A stretch of 64,000 nucleotides of DNA from CAVONV01 sp963697355 (lineage in GTDB: Bacteria > Acidobacteriota > Vicinamibacteria > Marinacidobacterales > DATDRI01): positions 1 to 64,000 of the forward strand of contig CAVONV010000008.1 of assembly GCA_963697355.1 (NCBI GenBank), in the 5' to 3' direction. The notes under the pieces are model-generated. The model was given only the letters and a program-made list of their open reading frames with translations, was not told the DNA's origin and made no database searches. This document shows, piece after piece, positions 28,717 through 39,599 of the stretch (positions within the stretch are counted from its first letter, which is position 1; each line of letters opens with the position of its first letter). A program made the translations under genes and the position numbers.

Positions 28717-31700
28717 GTGAATCCTTTTGTCCATCTTCACAACCACAGCGATTTTTCACTTCTCGATGGGGCCAGTCGAGTCAAAGACATCGTCTCTTTG
28801 GCCGTCGAGCACAAGATGCCGGCGGTGGCTCTGACCGACCATGGGAACATGTTCGGTGCCGTCGCTTTTTACCAAGCGGCCCGGAAGAGCGGCGTGAAGC
28901 CTATACTCGGTTGTGAGATCTACGTGGCACCGAACAGTCGCTTCGACAAGAATCCGGGTGGAAGCATCTCGGCGACCAACAACCACCTAGTGCTTCTCGC
29001 GGAAAACAACGAGGGCTACAGGAATCTGGTCAAACTTGTGACGGCCGGATACCTCGAGGGCTTTTACTACAAGCCGCGAATCGACAAGGAGCTCCTCGCA
29101 AAGCACTCCCAGGGACTCATTGGTCTTACGGCTTGTTTGAAAGGCGAGGTGCCCGCTGCGGCCTTGCGGGGCGATGAAGATCGAGCCATCGAAGCGGCGA
29201 GGACTTACCGAGAGATTCTTGGCGAAGGTAATTTTTTTCTCGAGATACAAGATCACGGGTTGAAGAACGACAACGAAAAGATCGTCAACTCCAAGTTGTT
29301 CGAGCTGGCCAAAAAGGAAGGCCTACCGGTGGTGGCGACCAACGACTGCCACTACCTTCGGAAGGACGACTACGAGGCTCACGACATCCTTCTGTGCATC
29401 GGAACCGGAAGAAAAGAGCGCGATGCCGAGCGATTGAGGTATCCGGGAGATCAGTTCTACTTCAAGTCTTCGGAAGAGATGGCGGCGATTTTCCAAGGGT
29501 ACGAAGAGGCTTACGACAACACTTTGGCCATTGCCGAACGCATCCACGTCGATTTCGAGAGGGAAGCTTTCCATTTGCCCGAGTTTGCGGTTCCCGACGA
29601 CTCGACTATCGACGAATACTTCGAAAAAGTCGTTTGGGAAGGCTTCAAGCAGAGGTCGAAGCGGATCGAGGAGCGAATAGCTTCGGGGGACCTCAGGGAC
29701 AGCATCTCCGATTACGAAACCCGTCTCCGACGCGAGATCCAGATCATCAAGGACATGAAGTTTCCTGGCTACTTTCTCATCGTGTGGGATTTCATCCGCT
29801 TCGCCAAGGAAAACGGTATTCCCGTTGGGCCGGGACGCGGTTCGGCGGCGGGAAGCCTGGTTGCTTTCAGCCTTCGAATCACAAACGTCGATCCGCTCGA
29901 GCACGAGCTTCTCTTCGAACGTTTCTTGAACCCGGAACGAGTCAGCATGCCGGACATCGACATCGACTTTTGTGAAGCCCGGCGCGGTGAAGTCATCGAC
30001 TACGTCACCCAAAAATACGGCCGTGACAGCGTGGCTCAAATCATCACCTTCGGAACGATGAAGGCGAGGGCCGTCATCCGGGATGTAGGCCGCGTGCTGG
30101 ACATTCCATACGCAGACGTCGATCGAATCGCCAAGTTGATTCCCGCCACTTTGGACGCCACTATCGACAAAGCGCTCGAGGAAGTGCCTCAACTCAAAGA
30201 AGCGACGGAAGCGGACGCTAGGGTCAAGAAGCTCACGGAAGTGGCTCGTCGATTGGAAGGTCTGAGTCGACACGCCTCGACGCATGCCGCAGGCGTGGTT
30301 ATCGCTCCCAAGCCTCTGACCGAGTTCTTGCCGCTCTACCGCGGGAGCCGAGGTGAAATAACGACCCAATACGACATGCGCGATGTGGAGGACATTGGCC
30401 TCCTCAAAATGGATTTTCTGGGTCTACGGACGCTGACGCTCCTCGACAATTGCGTAAAGCTCATAAGAGAGCAACTGGATGTCCAAATCGATCTGGACCG
30501 CCTTCCCTTGGACGACCCCAAAACCTATGAGCTCTTCTCGGAAGGACAGACCTTTGGGATATTCCAGTTCGAAAGTGAGGGCATGCGTGACATCTTGAGA
30601 CGATTCAAGCCGGAGAAGCTCTCCGATTTAACGGCTCTAAATGCCCTCTATCGACCCGGGCCTATCCGTAGCGGGATGATCGACGATTTCATCAAGCGCA
30701 AACACGGGAAGGTTCCCGTAAGCTACACCATCCCTGAGTTGAAAGACATCCTCGAAGACACCTTGGGGGTGATCGTCTATCAGGAACAAGTGATGCAAAT
30801 CGCCTCACGATTGGCGGGATTCAGCCTGGGAGAGGCCGATATTCTGCGCAAGGCCATGGGGAAGAAAAAGGCCGAGGTGATGCAAGTACAACGCAAGAAG
30901 TTCATGGAAGGAGCGGTGGCCAGCAAAATCCCGGAAAAGAAGGCCAAGAAGATCTTCGATCTAATGGAGCATTTCGCCGGCTACGGATTCAATCGCTCGC
31001 ATTCTGCGGCCTACGCACTCTTGGCCTACCAGACGGCCTATCTCAAAGCGAATTACGCCGTGTATTTCATGGCCGCGCTCCTGACGTCGGAAAAAACGAA
31101 CACGGATAAGGTCGTGCAGTACATCCGAGTTTGCCGGGATATGGGCATCGAAGTGCACCCGCCCGACATCAATGAGAGCCATCTTGATTTCTCGGTTGTA
31201 GACGGCAAGATTCGCTTCGGTTTGGCGGCGATCAAGAACGTGGGCGAGTCCGCTATCGAGTCCATTCTCGAGGTCAGAGAGAAACGCGGCCGATTCCAGA
31301 GCCTTGCAGTCATCTGTGACGGGGTCGACCTTCGCTTGGTCAACAAACGTGTTCTCGAGAGCTTGATCAAATCGGGTAGCCTCGACGGCTTTGGAGCACG
31401 ACGTTCTCAACTCTTTTCGGCTGTAGACCGAGCCCTGGATTACGGGCAACGCCTTCAGCGAGAAAGAGAAAGCGGGCAGGTCAGCCTTTTTGGAGACAGC
31501 GGAGCGATGCCTCGACCGACAGATCTGGCACAGCTGCCGGATTTGCCCGAGTGGAGTGAAAAGGATCGATTGAGTTTCGAGAAAGCGACTTTGGGTTTTT
31601 TCTTGAGCGGTCATCCGTTGGACAGTTATGAAAAGGAGCTTTCAGACTTCGCAACCTGTAACACAACAACGTTGGCTGAAAAAGCCGGTGAGAAGGAAGT

Positions 31701-32229
31701 TTCCGTAGGCGGCCTCATTGCTCAGGTGAAGACACTGCGAACCCGCAAAGGGGATCCGATGGCGATATTGAGACTGGAAGATCAAGAGGGGGCGGCGGAA
31801 GTCGTTGTCTTTCCGGATGCCTACAAAGAGTATTACGGTGTGCTGATCAACGACACGCCGGTACTCGTCAAGGGCAAACCACAGCACGGCGATGACCTGG
31901 GAAAGATTGTGGCGAGCGAGATTGTTCCCTTGGATGAAGTTCACCAACGGGAAGCTTCTTCGTTGGTGCTTCGAATCGAGCTGGACTCTTTCCTGGTGGA
32001 CACACTCCCACACTTGAGGGATGTCCTAGAGTCCCATCGTGGCAACTGCGCCGTACGTTTCGAGCTGTATCGAAAAAAGGAATTCGAGCTTTCGATGTCG
32101 CCCCACCCCTATCTGCGGATCCAACCGAACCCTGATCTGGTCGCCGATCTAGAAGCCATGTGTGGAAATGGCTCGGTCATTCTCTCCAACGCCCAACAGA
32201 ATGGGTCCGCGGTCGATCGACAATCATAA
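28717..32229 (+). CDS. dnaE: DNA polymerase III subunit alpha
   Basis: Replicative polymerase, 1170 residues, uninterrupted. Domains in order: PHP (HLHNHSDFSLLDG at 6-18, TDHGNMFG), palm with catalytic Asp in PDIDIDF (Asp413, Asp415), SRHASTHAAGVVIA, the fingers region, helix-hairpin-helix, and a C-terminal OB fold (VSVGGLIAQVKTLRTRKGDP). Start GTG at 28717. The intact frame over 3.5 kb contrasts with the broken genes downstream. Confidence 0.98.
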   Translation: MNPFVHLHNHSDFSLLDGASRVKDIVSLAVEHKMPAVALTDHGNMFGAVAFYQAARKSGVKPILGCEIYVAPNSRFDKNPGGSISATNNHLVLLAENNEGYRNLVKLVTAGYLEGFYYKPRIDKELLAKHSQGLIGLTACLKGEVPAAALRGDEDRAIEAARTYREILGEGNFFLEIQDHGLKNDNEKIVNSKLFELAKKEGLPVVATNDCHYLRKDDYEAHDILLCIGTGRKERDAERLRYPGDQFYFKSSEEMAAIFQGYEEAYDNTLAIAERIHVDFEREAFHLPEFAVPDDSTIDEYFEKVVWEGFKQRSKRIEERIASGDLRDSISDYETRLRREIQIIKDMKFPGYFLIVWDFIRFAKENGIPVGPGRGSAAGSLVAFSLRITNVDPLEHELLFERFLNPERVSMPDIDIDFCEARRGEVIDYVTQKYGRDSVAQIITFGTMKARAVIRDVGRVLDIPYADVDRIAKLIPATLDATIDKALEEVPQLKEATEADARVKKLTEVARRLEGLSRHASTHAAGVVIAPKPLTEFLPLYRGSRGEITTQYDMRDVEDIGLLKMDFLGLRTLTLLDNCVKLIREQLDVQIDLDRLPLDDPKTYELFSEGQTFGIFQFESEGMRDILRRFKPEKLSDLTALNALYRPGPIRSGMIDDFIKRKHGKVPVSYTIPELKDILEDTLGVIVYQEQVMQIASRLAGFSLGEADILRKAMGKKKAEVMQVQRKKFMEGAVASKIPEKKAKKIFDLMEHFAGYGFNRSHSAAYALLAYQTAYLKANYAVYFMAALLTSEKTNTDKVVQYIRVCRDMGIEVHPPDINESHLDFSVVDGKIRFGLAAIKNVGESAIESILEVREKRGRFQSLAVICDGVDLRLVNKRVLESLIKSGSLDGFGARRSQLFSAVDRALDYGQRLQRERESGQVSLFGDSGAMPRPTDLAQLPDLPEWSEKDRLSFEKATLGFFLSGHPLDSYEKELSDFATCNTTTLAEKAGEKEVSVGGLIAQVKTLRTRKGDPMAILRLEDQEGAAEVVVFPDAYKEYYGVLINDTPVLVKGKPQHGDDLGKIVASEIVPLDEVHQREASSLVLRIELDSFLVDTLPHLRDVLESHRGNCAVRFELYRKKEFELSMSPHPYLRIQPNPDLVADLEAMCGNGSVILSNAQQNGSAVDRQS

Positions 32230-32328
32230 ACGCAGATTTATTAGAGGTTTATGTCGCTCCGCTTGGGTACCTCACGCATTGGGAATACGCCGCTTTCTTG
32301 TTGAAGAGACGGCGCCATGGGTCTGTGA

Positions 32329-32366
32329 ATTCTCGAGTTCTCGAGTTCTCGAATTCTGGAGTTCTT
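32329..32366. repeat. CTCGAGTT low-complexity tract, site 2
   Basis: AATTCTCGAGTTCTCGAG, then TTCTCGAATTCTGGAGTTCTTC, in the gap between dnaE and accA. Near-tandem CTCGAGTT units; same family as the tracts at 12171, 43021, 44015 and 44131. Confidence 0.6.
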
Positions 32367-32397
32367 CTTTCTTCACAATGTGTTAGACTCAGGTGTT

Positions 32398-33363
32398 ATG
32401 GCAGATTCACTAGATTTCGAAGCACCGCTCGTGGCCTTGCAGAAGGAAATTGAAGCACTCACGGGCTACCCCGACGACGAAGAGAAGGCTGTCGAGATTG
32501 CCCGACTCAAGAAGAAGCTGACCGAGAAGCGTCAGGAAGTCTACGCCGGTTTGACCCCCATGCAGAAGGTATTGGTGGCCCGTCATCCGTTGCGACCGTA
32601 TTTCCTCGATTACGTCGATCTCCTGTTCGATGATTTCATGGAGATTCACGGAGATCGAAGATTTGCCGACGATCCGGCGATAGTGACCGGCATGGGTTGG
32701 TTTCGGGGAAAGCCCGTCATGATCGTGGGGCATCAGAAGGGGCGTGACACCAAGCTCAAGATCTACCGGAACTTCGGGATGCCCAAACCGGAGGGCTACC
32801 GAAAGGCGCTTCGTGTGATGCAAATGGCGGCCAAATTCCGTCGCCCGATTTTGTGCTTCGTTGACACGCCCGGTGCCTACCCGGGAATGGAAGCCGAAGA
32901 ACGCGGGCAAGCAGAAGCCATTGCCTACAACATCCGAGAGATTTCCCGAATCGATACTCCTATTATTGTGACCGTGACCGGAGAAGGAGGAAGTGGTGGC
33001 GCTCTAGCTATTGCCATCGGAGACGAGATTCTCATGATGGAAAACGCCATCTACTCCGTCATTTCTCCGGAAGGATGTGCCGCTATCCTGTACAAGGACG
33101 CTGGAAGGGCGGACGAGGCCGCAGCGGCGCTCAAGCTCACGGCTCCAGACCTCCTCGAGCTAGGTCTCATCGACAGCGTGATCCCGGAGCCCCCTGGCGG
33201 AGCCCACGCCAGCCACGAAGAGGCCGCTGAGCTTCTGAGTGACCATCTAGATCGAGCCCTGACTCGAGTGCAGGCGTTGACGCCGGAAGCGAGAAGGGAG
33301 GCGCGGTACGGGAAGTTCCGTAAAATGGGTAGCATTGCGCTCGAAACCGTTGCCAGCGGATGA
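32398..33363 (+). CDS. accA: Acetyl-CoA carboxylase carboxyltransferase subunit alpha
   Basis: First step of fatty-acid synthesis (malonyl-CoA formation, carboxyltransferase half). 321 residues with family landmarks LEFEAPL-like start, RHPLRPYFLDYVDLLFDDFMEIHGDR, VDTPGAYPGMEAEERGQAEAIA and the oxyanion-loop GEGGSGGALAIAIGD. ATG 32398 is preferred over the GTG at 32380. Its stop overlaps the next ATG (ATGA at 33360). accD is not in the window. Confidence 0.96.
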   Translation: MADSLDFEAPLVALQKEIEALTGYPDDEEKAVEIARLKKKLTEKRQEVYAGLTPMQKVLVARHPLRPYFLDYVDLLFDDFMEIHGDRRFADDPAIVTGMGWFRGKPVMIVGHQKGRDTKLKIYRNFGMPKPEGYRKALRVMQMAAKFRRPILCFVDTPGAYPGMEAEERGQAEAIAYNIREISRIDTPIIVTVTGEGGSGGALAIAIGDEILMMENAIYSVISPEGCAAILYKDAGRADEAAAALKLTAPDLLELGLIDSVIPEPPGGAHASHEEAAELLSDHLDRALTRVQALTPEARREARYGKFRKMGSIALETVASG

Positions 33364-35416
33364 CATACAATCAAGTCCGATTCATCAAGAAGCTGCTTGC
33401 CGTTATTCTGGTTTGCTTCGGTGCATTCGTCACTCATCAACTGTATCAAGGTGTCGGTAAGAGGCAAGGAAGCCTCGAAAGCTCGCTTCCCGTTCCATCT
33501 GAGGCCGACGACCCCCTAGCCCGCCAAATCGAGCTTACCCGTCTGGATTCGGATGGCAACCGAGCATTCGTCTTACGTGCCGCAGAAAGTCTGGGACGGA
33601 GCGAAGAATCTCAGACCTTCCGCGACGTGGAAATCGAGTTCGAAGCCGGCAAGGAAGGAATCCCGCTGGTCATTACGGCGGATACTTGTCAGTACGACAC
33701 CACTACGTCGGCTGCTCACATGGAGGGCAACGTCATCATTCGTGATGAGAAGTCCCTGCAGAATTGAGACGTCGGTCCTGGATTACCGCCAGCGTCCGGA
33801 CGTTGTTTGGACCGATGAACCGGTAAGGTTTTTTCGCGAGGGATTGGAGGGGGAGTCGGGAAGTCTGGAGTACGAGGTTCCCGCCGCCAAATTCTATCTC
33901 CGAGATGGCGTCCAGGTGAGGCTTGCCAGAAAGGGTGGGCGACCCGTTGACATCGAGAGTCAGACAGCCACCATCCGTCGCAACGTTGGAACCGTACAAT
34001 TTGTCGATGACGTTTTCGTCCATCAAGACACTCGCGAGCTCCGATGCAACGACTTGCAGTTGTTTCTCTCCGAAGGAGAAGAGGGTATCGAGCGCATCGA
34101 GGCCTACGAGAACGTCGACCTTGTGATGGTGAGTGGTTCGGTGGAGTCTGGGAGTGAAACGATCCCTGAGGAATCCAGCGGAAGTGATCAAAGTCGGGAA
34201 CATTCTCGCGCCCTCGACGAGCCCGGGACCAAACGTCTGCTGACGAAAAAACTGGAAGTTGTTCTGCGAGATGACGGCGTGACTCTGGAGCGCATGCGTG
34301 CAATGGAACGAGGGAAGTTGATATTGGAGTCGGCTCCGGGCACTGAAGGTCGACCGGTCATGGTGAGAGAGCTCGAAGGTTACACCCTCGCATTCGATTT
34401 TGATGATGCCGGCCAGTTGAGGGAGCTTCGGGGACGAGGTGGTGTCACACTGACGCTGGCTCCTAAGGGTGGTTCTGAGTCGGAGATTAAACGGGTCGAA
34501 GCAAGGCAGTTCGAGGCGGACTTCGATACGACAACGGGCGATCTCGTTGAGGCGCGATGCATCAAATCCGTTCAATTCTCCCAAGGTGACGTTCGCGCTT
34601 CTGCGGACCACGGCGTTTACAAGAGCGACAAAGAGCAGTTGGTTTTGACCGAGACACCGCTCTTGTGGAACCAACGAGCTTCGTTGGAAGCAGAGACCAT
34701 TCAGATCGACGTGATCACGGGGAATGTGATGGCTTTCGAGAACGTTCGCTCGACCTCGAGGAGCGGCGACTCCAAGGGCGGGCCGTCGCTGTTCCCAGCG
34801 GGGAACGACGACACGGTTCATTTCGTCGCGGACCAATTGGACTATCGACAGGATGAGGATCTTGGCCGTTTACACGGGCTCGGCGAGGGGATTCCAAGGA
34901 GATAGCAGAATAGAGGCCGAGGAGATCAAGCTCCGCCAGAACAAGGGAGAGCTCGAAGCGGAAGGAGACGTCAGAACGGTCTTCCTACAAAGAGCCGGCG
35001 AGAACGCGCAGGAATCAACGACGGTGACCGAAGCGAGGCGACTTTTGTACCGCTCTGACGAGAATATTCTCCACTATCGCCGGGGTGTCGTCATGCGAAG
35101 CGACAAGATGAATCTGAAGGGAAAACAGGTGGATGTCACGCTGGATAGCGGCAGCAATGAGGTACTGGAAATCCAGATGGAGGGCAATGTAGAGATTGAA
35201 GCCGAGGAAGGCAAGGCAAAAGGTGACAATGCAAAATACTTGCCGAAAACGGAAGAAGTCCGGGTTACGGGGGAGAATGCACAGCTCCAAAATGGCGATA
35301 AACTCACTGAAGGCAAGGAGTTGACTTTCTTTTTGTCGGATGATAGAATTTTTGTTGACGGTCGGGAAAAAAGTCGGACCAAGACCATTTACGCTTCGAA
35401 ACCGCGCCCATACTAA
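33360..35416 (+). CDS. lptC: LptC/OstA (LptA-like) fusion protein for LPS export, two frameshifts
   Basis: Reconstructed ~685 residues. An N-terminal membrane anchor (LLAVILVCFGAFVTHQLY, about 10-28) leads into an LptC domain. Repeated OstA/LptA-type beta-jellyroll stretches follow (TADTCQYDTTTSAAHMEGNVIIRDE; AKGDNAKYLPKTEEVRVTGENAQLQNG). It would form the periplasmic bridge carrying lipopolysaccharide, fitting the lptB gene directly downstream. Frame breaks lie near 33757 and 34885; pieces are 33360-33767, ~33760-34905 and 34853-35416. Elsewhere LptC and LptA are often separate proteins. Confidence 0.8.
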
Positions 35417-36140
35417 TGCAAATTCTTAGGGCTCGGTCGCTCGTGAAGTCGTTCCGCAAGAAGAGGGTGGTGACGACGTCAGCCTCGAAGTGAACGAAGG
35501 GGAGGTGGTTGGGCTCTTAGGACCCAATGGAGCCGGCAAAACCACGACGTTCCACATGGTGGTGGGTCTGACCCGTCCGGAAACGGGTAGCGTTTTCCTC
35601 AACAAAGAGGAAATCACCGAGCTTCCCATGTACCTCCGGGCGAGGAGCGGGATCAATTATCTCCCGCAAGAGCCCTCGATTTTTCGGAAGCTCACCGTCG
35701 AGGAGAACGTTCTGGCGATACTCGAGACTCTCGATTTGAAGCCCGGCGAGAAGCAGCAGCGACTCGTCACGTTGCTCGACGAGCTGGGCCTTACGAAAAT
35801 GGCCAAGTCTCGAGCCTATACGCTCTCCGGCGGTGAGCGGCGACGTGCCGAAATCACCCGTGCTCTCGTAACTTCTCCATCCTTCATGCTTCTGGACGAG
35901 CCGTTTGCCGGCATTGATCCCATCGCGGTGGGCGACATCCAAAAGATCATTCATCACTTGAGAGACCGTGGAATCGGAATACTGGTGACCGATCACAATG
36001 TGCGAGAGACGCTGAAAATCACCGACAGAGCCTATATCATGAATGAAGGACGTATTTTCCGCGCCGGCTCACCGGCGGAGCTAGCGAACGACGATGACGT
36101 CCGTCGCGTTTATTTGGGAGAGGATTTCAAGCTAGATTAG
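35416..36140 (+). CDS. lptB: LPS export ABC transporter ATP-binding protein, one frameshift
   Basis: Cytoplasmic ATPase that powers LPS extraction by LptFG. From ATG 35416 (MQILRARSLVKSFRKKRVV) the frame breaks near 35478, where VVDDVSLEV is expected, and resumes as NEGEVVGLLGPNGAGKTTTFHM (Walker A). Signature YTLSGGERRRAEITRAL, Walker B FMLLDEPFAGIDP and H-loop VTDHNVRETL are intact. About 241 residues when joined, the family length. The start overlaps the upstream stop (TAATG). Confidence 0.93.
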
Positions 36141-36191
36141 CGAGTGAACTTCGATTCGATTTCGTATCTACGGAGCGGATGGGACTAGAAT

Positions 36192-37676
36192 ATGGCGATG
36201 CAACAGAAACTAGTGCTACAAGCTAAACTCTCGCAGAAGCTCATCCTAACTCCTTCGCTCCAACAGGCCATCAAGCTCCTGCCGATGTCGACTCTCGAGC
36301 TCGCCGACATGCTGAACCAGGAAATCACCGAAAACCCTCTTCTCGAGGAAGATGTGGAAGCCGCCGCTAACGAAGAGACTTCTACACCGAAAAAGAAAGA
36401 GAAGAAGGCAGCGAGATCGGAGAAACTCAAACAAGCGAAGAAAAGCCGGAAGAAAAACAAGACGATTCCTTCGCAGAAATCGACGAAGAGGCCTTTTTCA
36501 GCGATTACCTCGATGAGGGCTATCGTCCAAGAATGGGCTTTGAAGTACCCGAGCTTCCTCCGATCGAAAACACGCTCGCGACATCTTCTTCGCTGGCAGA
36601 TCACTTGGATTGGCAACTTCGACTCTCGACGAGTGATGAGCTTGATTTGGAGATAGGGCGTGCCATTATCGGTAACATCGATGATGACGGATATCTCCAG
36701 GCTTCAGTCGACGAAATCTGCTCCATGGGAGACTACCCCTGTGCCGAGGTTCACAAGGCACTCGGTCTCGTACAGAGCTTCGACCCCATCGGTGTTGGTG
36801 CTCGCGATTTGAAGGAGTGTCTCCTGCTTCAACTGAGACACCTCGAGCTTGGCGGAACACCGGTCGAGACGATGGTGGCTGAGCACATGGACTTACTCCA
36901 AAGTCACCGGTTCGGCGAACTCGCCAAAGCGATGGGGCTTCCGCAGGAGGAGGTCGTCCACCACTGCGAGATTATCCGACGACTCGACCCCAAACCGGGC
37001 TCGAAGTACACGCCGAAGAAAAGCCAATATGTCACTCCCGACGTTTACGTGGTCAAGGTCGATGACAACTACGAGATCGTGTTGAACGAGGACCGACTGC
37101 CGCAGCTTCGTATCAGTCCTCTCTACCGCCGGATGCTCGAGAACAAGTCCGCAGACAACGAAGAAACCCGTACTTATGTCAAGGAGAAGCTCCGGAGTGC
37201 TCTGTGGCTCATCAAGTCCGTTGATCAGAGGCAGAAAGACCATCTACAAGGTCTCAGCGAGCATTGTTCGTCAACAAAGGGAGTTTCTGGACAACGGCGT
37301 GGAGCATTTGAGGCCGCTCGTACTTCGAGATGTAGCCATCGACATCGGGATGCACGAATCCACGGTTTCGCGAGTGGTCAGTAACAAATACATGCATACA
37401 CCGCAGGGCGTGTGCGAGATGAAGTATTTCTTTCACAGCGGCATATCGAGTACCTATGGCGAGAATGTCTCGTCGGTCACCATCAAACAAAAGATCAAGA
37501 AAATAGTAGAGGAAGAGAATCCGAAGAAACCGCTGTCCGATTCGAAGATCGTCAAGATACTCGAGAGAGAAGGATTGGTGCTTGCGCGGCGCACGATTGC
37601 GAAGTACCGAGAAGAACTGCGCATTCCGCCTTCGAATCAAAGAAAGAACTTGTATAGCAGTCCGTTTGCTTCCTAA
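36192..37676 (+). CDS. rpoN: RNA polymerase sigma-54 factor, two frameshifts
   Basis: Reconstructed ~494 residues. Region I has QKLILTPSLQQAIKLLPMSTLEL. An acidic linker follows, then core-binding region III and the helix-turn-helix VAIDIGMHESTVSRVVSNKY. The RpoN box is ARRTIAKYREELRIPPS. Frame breaks lie in an A-rich stretch near 36390-36440 and near 37240; pieces are 36192-~36430, 36533-~37240 and ~37240-37676. It sits in the classical lptB-rpoN-hpf order. The breaks are probably base-calling errors because all functional regions survive. Confidence 0.92.
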
Positions 37677-37847
37677 TGTGCATCTTCACTCGAGCAAGTG
37701 GGTATCTGCATCATCCAAAAAACTCGCTTGTTTTGCGAAAGGAGGAAGTGCGTCATTTTGGATCGTCGTTGTGGAATGCGTCTCGAAACGAAGAATGGTC
37801 ATCAACGAATCGCGCATGACAACTCTACCCATAGGGGAGAAGAGTGA

Positions 37848-38396
37848 ATGAACCTCAATATCACTGGACGCCAGATCGATATTACACCACCTCTCAGGAC
37901 ATACACCGAAAACAAAGTCAAGAAACTCAACCGGTTTTTGAACGGTATTACCGACATCCATGTCACCTTGTCCGTGGAGAAGTATCGACAAATCGCCGAG
38001 GTGAATGTCCACAGCCGCGGTAATGCTTACCTAAAGGCAGTCGAAGAGTCGAGCGATCTCTACGTATCGATTGCCCAGGCGGTCGAGAAGATCGAGGCAC
38101 AGGCCAAGAAACTTCAAGACAAGCGGATTGGAAAGAAAAGACGAGGGAAGCGAAAGGAAGATTCCGGGACATTCAATGTTCTCGCGCGTGAGGAAGGGGC
38201 AGATGTGGAGTTTGGACCCCGGATCGTCGAAAGCAGCCGTTTCGTGATCAAGCCGCTTTCCGTCGAAGAAGCCGTCGTACAAATCGAGGACGAAGGTGGC
38301 GAGTTCTTGGTCTTCCGAAACGCCATGAGCGATCGGGTCAATGTCATCTACAAACGTCCAGATGGCAATTTCGGACTGATTGATCCCGAAAGCTAG
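37848..38396 (+). CDS. hpf: Ribosome hibernation promoting factor, long form
   Basis: 182 residues. The N-terminal S30AE domain has MNLNITGRQIDITPPLRTYTENKV and the C-terminal dimerisation domain has VIKPLSVEEAVVQIEDEGGEFLVFRNA. The long form dimerises 70S ribosomes into 100S particles. It follows rpoN by 171 bp, a gap with no gene or clear promoter. Confidence 0.95.
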   Translation: MNLNITGRQIDITPPLRTYTENKVKKLNRFLNGITDIHVTLSVEKYRQIAEVNVHSRGNAYLKAVEESSDLYVSIAQAVEKIEAQAKKLQDKRIGKKRRGKRKEDSGTFNVLAREEGADVEFGPRIVESSRFVIKPLSVEEAVVQIEDEGGEFLVFRNAMSDRVNVIYKRPDGNFGLIDPES

Positions 38397-38511
38397 TTAG
38401 CATTAGCGGACGCGCAGAAAACTCGACCTGAGGCGCTGGAATATGAGCGACCGGTCGCCCTTTGCAGTGCTGTAGTGCCTATCCTTTGGATACACGCGAG
38501 CCCAAGCCATC

Positions 38512-39507
38512 GTGACTTGGAAACATTCGGAGGACGTCATCACGCCCGCCACCCCTCGAATCAAGCATCTCTTGGCTCCAAAAGCGAGCTCTCTCGAGCT
38601 CGAGTTGATTGCCGGGAAGAAAGGACTCGACCGGGCCATTGAAACGTCGCGGGTCGAACGACCTTGGCGTTGTTTTTCGGGCAAGCCGCAATCACTGTCG
38701 CGCGGAAGCATCCAGTTGCTCGGTTCGAGAGAGATCGGGATACTATCGGGTCAGTCGACGAACGAAAGAAAACGAGCGCTCGACCGCCTGGCGAAAGATT
38801 CCATCGCGGCCTTGGTTGTGACGGACGGGATGGATTGTCCATCATACCTTGGTGATTTTTCACGACGGCATCGAGTTCCATTGCTCGCTACACCCTTGGA
38901 GCCTTCCGCCGCCTCGAGACGCATCAGACGTTTTCTCGAGACGACGGCCGTTGAGAGCAGGATCGTGCACGGTGTCCTAATGGACATCTATGGTCTTGGC
39001 ATACTGATCGTTGGTGAAGGCGGGATAGGGAAAAGCGAATCTGCCCTCGAGCTCATTGAAAGAGGCCATCGCTTGGTATCTGATGATATCGTCGAGATCT
39101 ACCGCGATCGAGTGGGGGGACACGGCGGTGGCCGCGTGATGGGAAGAAGCCCCCGTTTGACACGTTATTTCATGGAGCTTCGTGGTTTGGGAATAATCAA
39201 CGTGAAAGATCTCTTTGGTCCGAATTCGATACGATTGACCAAATCGGTTGAACTCGTCATCCAGCTCGAACGCTGGGAGAAGGCAACCGAAGTCGAGCGG
39301 CTCGGGTTGGAGGAAGAACGCTACGGGCTCATCGGCGGGGAAATGCCCTTCGTCCGTATGCCCGTGGGTCCTGGACGAAACCTGGCCATGTTGATCGAGG
39401 TTGCAGCGAGGAATCACTTACTGAAACAATCCGGGCGTCATCCGGCGCGGCGGCTCATAAAGAAAGTCACAAAAATGGTCGCAGGTCGGAAAGAAGACGG
39501 CAAGTGA
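38512..39507 (+). CDS. hprK: HPr kinase/phosphorylase
   Basis: Phosphorylates and dephosphorylates Ser46 of HPr. 331 residues. Walker A GEGGIGKSE near residues 167-175, the VSDDIVEI strand and the HprK signature LRGLGIINVKDLFG are present. The start is GTG at 38512, with other starts possible nearby. Its substrate HPr, with Ser46 intact, is encoded four genes downstream in the same orientation. Confidence 0.94.
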   Translation: MTWKHSEDVITPATPRIKHLLAPKASSLELELIAGKKGLDRAIETSRVERPWRCFSGKPQSLSRGSIQLLGSREIGILSGQSTNERKRALDRLAKDSIAALVVTDGMDCPSYLGDFSRRHRVPLLATPLEPSAASRRIRRFLETTAVESRIVHGVLMDIYGLGILIVGEGGIGKSESALELIERGHRLVSDDIVEIYRDRVGGHGGGRVMGRSPRLTRYFMELRGLGIINVKDLFGPNSIRLTKSVELVIQLERWEKATEVERLGLEEERYGLIGGEMPFVRMPVGPGRNLAMLIEVAARNHLLKQSGRHPARRLIKKVTKMVAGRKEDGK

Positions 39508-39599
39508 AATGAGATAGGGGTGGCAGCGACGGCATGGCACGTTGTCCCGCACCATCGCATAACAATGTGCCTTTGCAGAATGGGACCTAGAAGGAGCTC

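Noticed and set aside
29323..30369. Long antisense open frame (348 codons) within dnaE
   Set aside because: It mirrors codon bias of dnaE, has no recognisable domain and no upstream signals. The same applies to antisense frames at 2785-3693 and 33736-34836.
39535..39550. Sigma-54-like promoter TGGCACGTTGTCCCGC before rapZ
   Set aside because: The GG and GC elements are separated by 11 rather than 10 bases and TTGC is absent. Interesting next to rpoN but not good enough to call.
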